NCBI GenBank assembly: GCA_030639555.1 | Contig: DAOWCM010000040.1 | Span: 1 to 11,262, forward strand | Origin: Candidatus Eiseniibacteriota bacterium | GTDB taxonomy: Bacteria > Joyebacterota > Joyebacteria > Joyebacterales > Joyebacteraceae | Reading direction: 5' to 3' | DNA length: 11,262 nt | Shown: one piece after another, positions 11,150 to 11,262 of the stretch | Position numbering within the stretch: the first letter of the stretch is position 1 | Layout: each line of letters starts with the position of its first letter | Notes under the pieces: model-generated | What the model was told of the DNA's origin: nothing | What the model saw: only the letters and a program-made list of their open reading frames with translations | Database searches by the model: none | Translations under genes and position numbers: made by a program

Positions 11150-11262
11150 ATGGGCATTTCCGCTGCTCAGGTGAAGGAACTCCGGGAGAAGACCGGAGCA
11201 GGTATGATGGACTGCAAGGCCGCGCTGCAGGAGACCGGCGGCGACGTGGAGAAGGCCGTCGA
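11150..11262 (+). CDS. tsf: Translation elongation factor Ts, N-terminal part (3' partial)
   Basis: EF-Ts is the nucleotide exchange factor of EF-Tu. Only 37 codons are inside the window, but they cover the diagnostic N-terminal UBA-like domain: AAQVKELREKTGAGMMDCKA (5-24) followed by ALQETGGDVEKAV. The TGAGMMDCK signature contacts the EF-Tu G domain. GGAGA (11140-11144) precedes ATG 11150 by five bases. Another ATG at 11145 is out of frame. The gene lies 54 bases after rpsB with no clear terminator between, so it is probably co-transcribed. The rest lies beyond the window edge. Confidence 0.97.
   Translation, partial: MGISAAQVKELREKTGAGMMDCKAALQETGGDVEKAV

Noticed and set aside
1..11262. 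Search for CRISPR arrays, insertion sequences, toxin-antitoxin pairs, prophage or defence genes
   Set aside because: No regularly spaced repeats, transposase or integrase motifs, or unexplained gene-sized gaps were seen. The tRNA genes show no attachment-site duplication inside the window.

Overview
This window is a GC-rich bacterial chromosome segment made of core housekeeping genes. Every gene I can support lies on the + strand. GTG and TTG starts are frequent, both tRNA genes encode their CCA ends, and promoters look like standard sigma-70 sites. No gene gives a firm taxonomic label. The GC content, the rpoD / zinc-ribbon / RNase H / rnpB neighbourhood and the recJ-rel-dtd order would suit a deltaproteobacterium-like or FCB-group lineage, possibly an uncultured one. 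That placement is a low-confidence inference.

Region 1 (1-1000) holds the 3' part of the primary sigma factor gene rpoD. It is followed by a short tRNA unit with a consensus promoter, a CAT-anticodon tRNA (probably the lysidine-type tRNA-Ile2), tRNA-Val(CAC) and a hairpin/T-rich terminator. Region 2 (1039-2848) holds a coiled-coil C4 zinc-ribbon protein that overlaps an RNase HI gene carrying an extra N-terminal helical domain, then the RNase P RNA gene rnpB. Region 3 (2963-8045) is a run of repair, stress and quality-control genes: recJ, a long bifunctional (p)ppGpp synthetase/hydrolase (rel), dtd and maf. A perfect 18-bp inverted repeat separates rel from dtd, and dtd and maf overlap. mtnA (methionine salvage) follows. 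Region 4 (9164-11262) is ribosomal: a consensus promoter and leader, rplM-rpsI, a hairpin, rpsB, and the start of tsf, which is cut by the window edge.

The genes share a theme of information processing. RpoD sets transcription. The tRNAs need RNase P, whose RNA is encoded 1.6 kb downstream. Rel would tune stable-RNA and ribosomal promoters by (p)ppGpp, and the tRNA promoter has a GC-rich discriminator. Dtd clears D-aminoacyl-tRNA. I found no mobile element, CRISPR array, defence system or obviously new multi-gene system. The points most worth a second look are small ones: an RNase P RNA that seems to lack the canonical GGU in L15, an Asp-to-Glu change in the Rel hydrolase motif, the inverted repeat between rel and dtd, the identity of the CAT tRNA, and candidate leaders upstream of rplM and rpsB.
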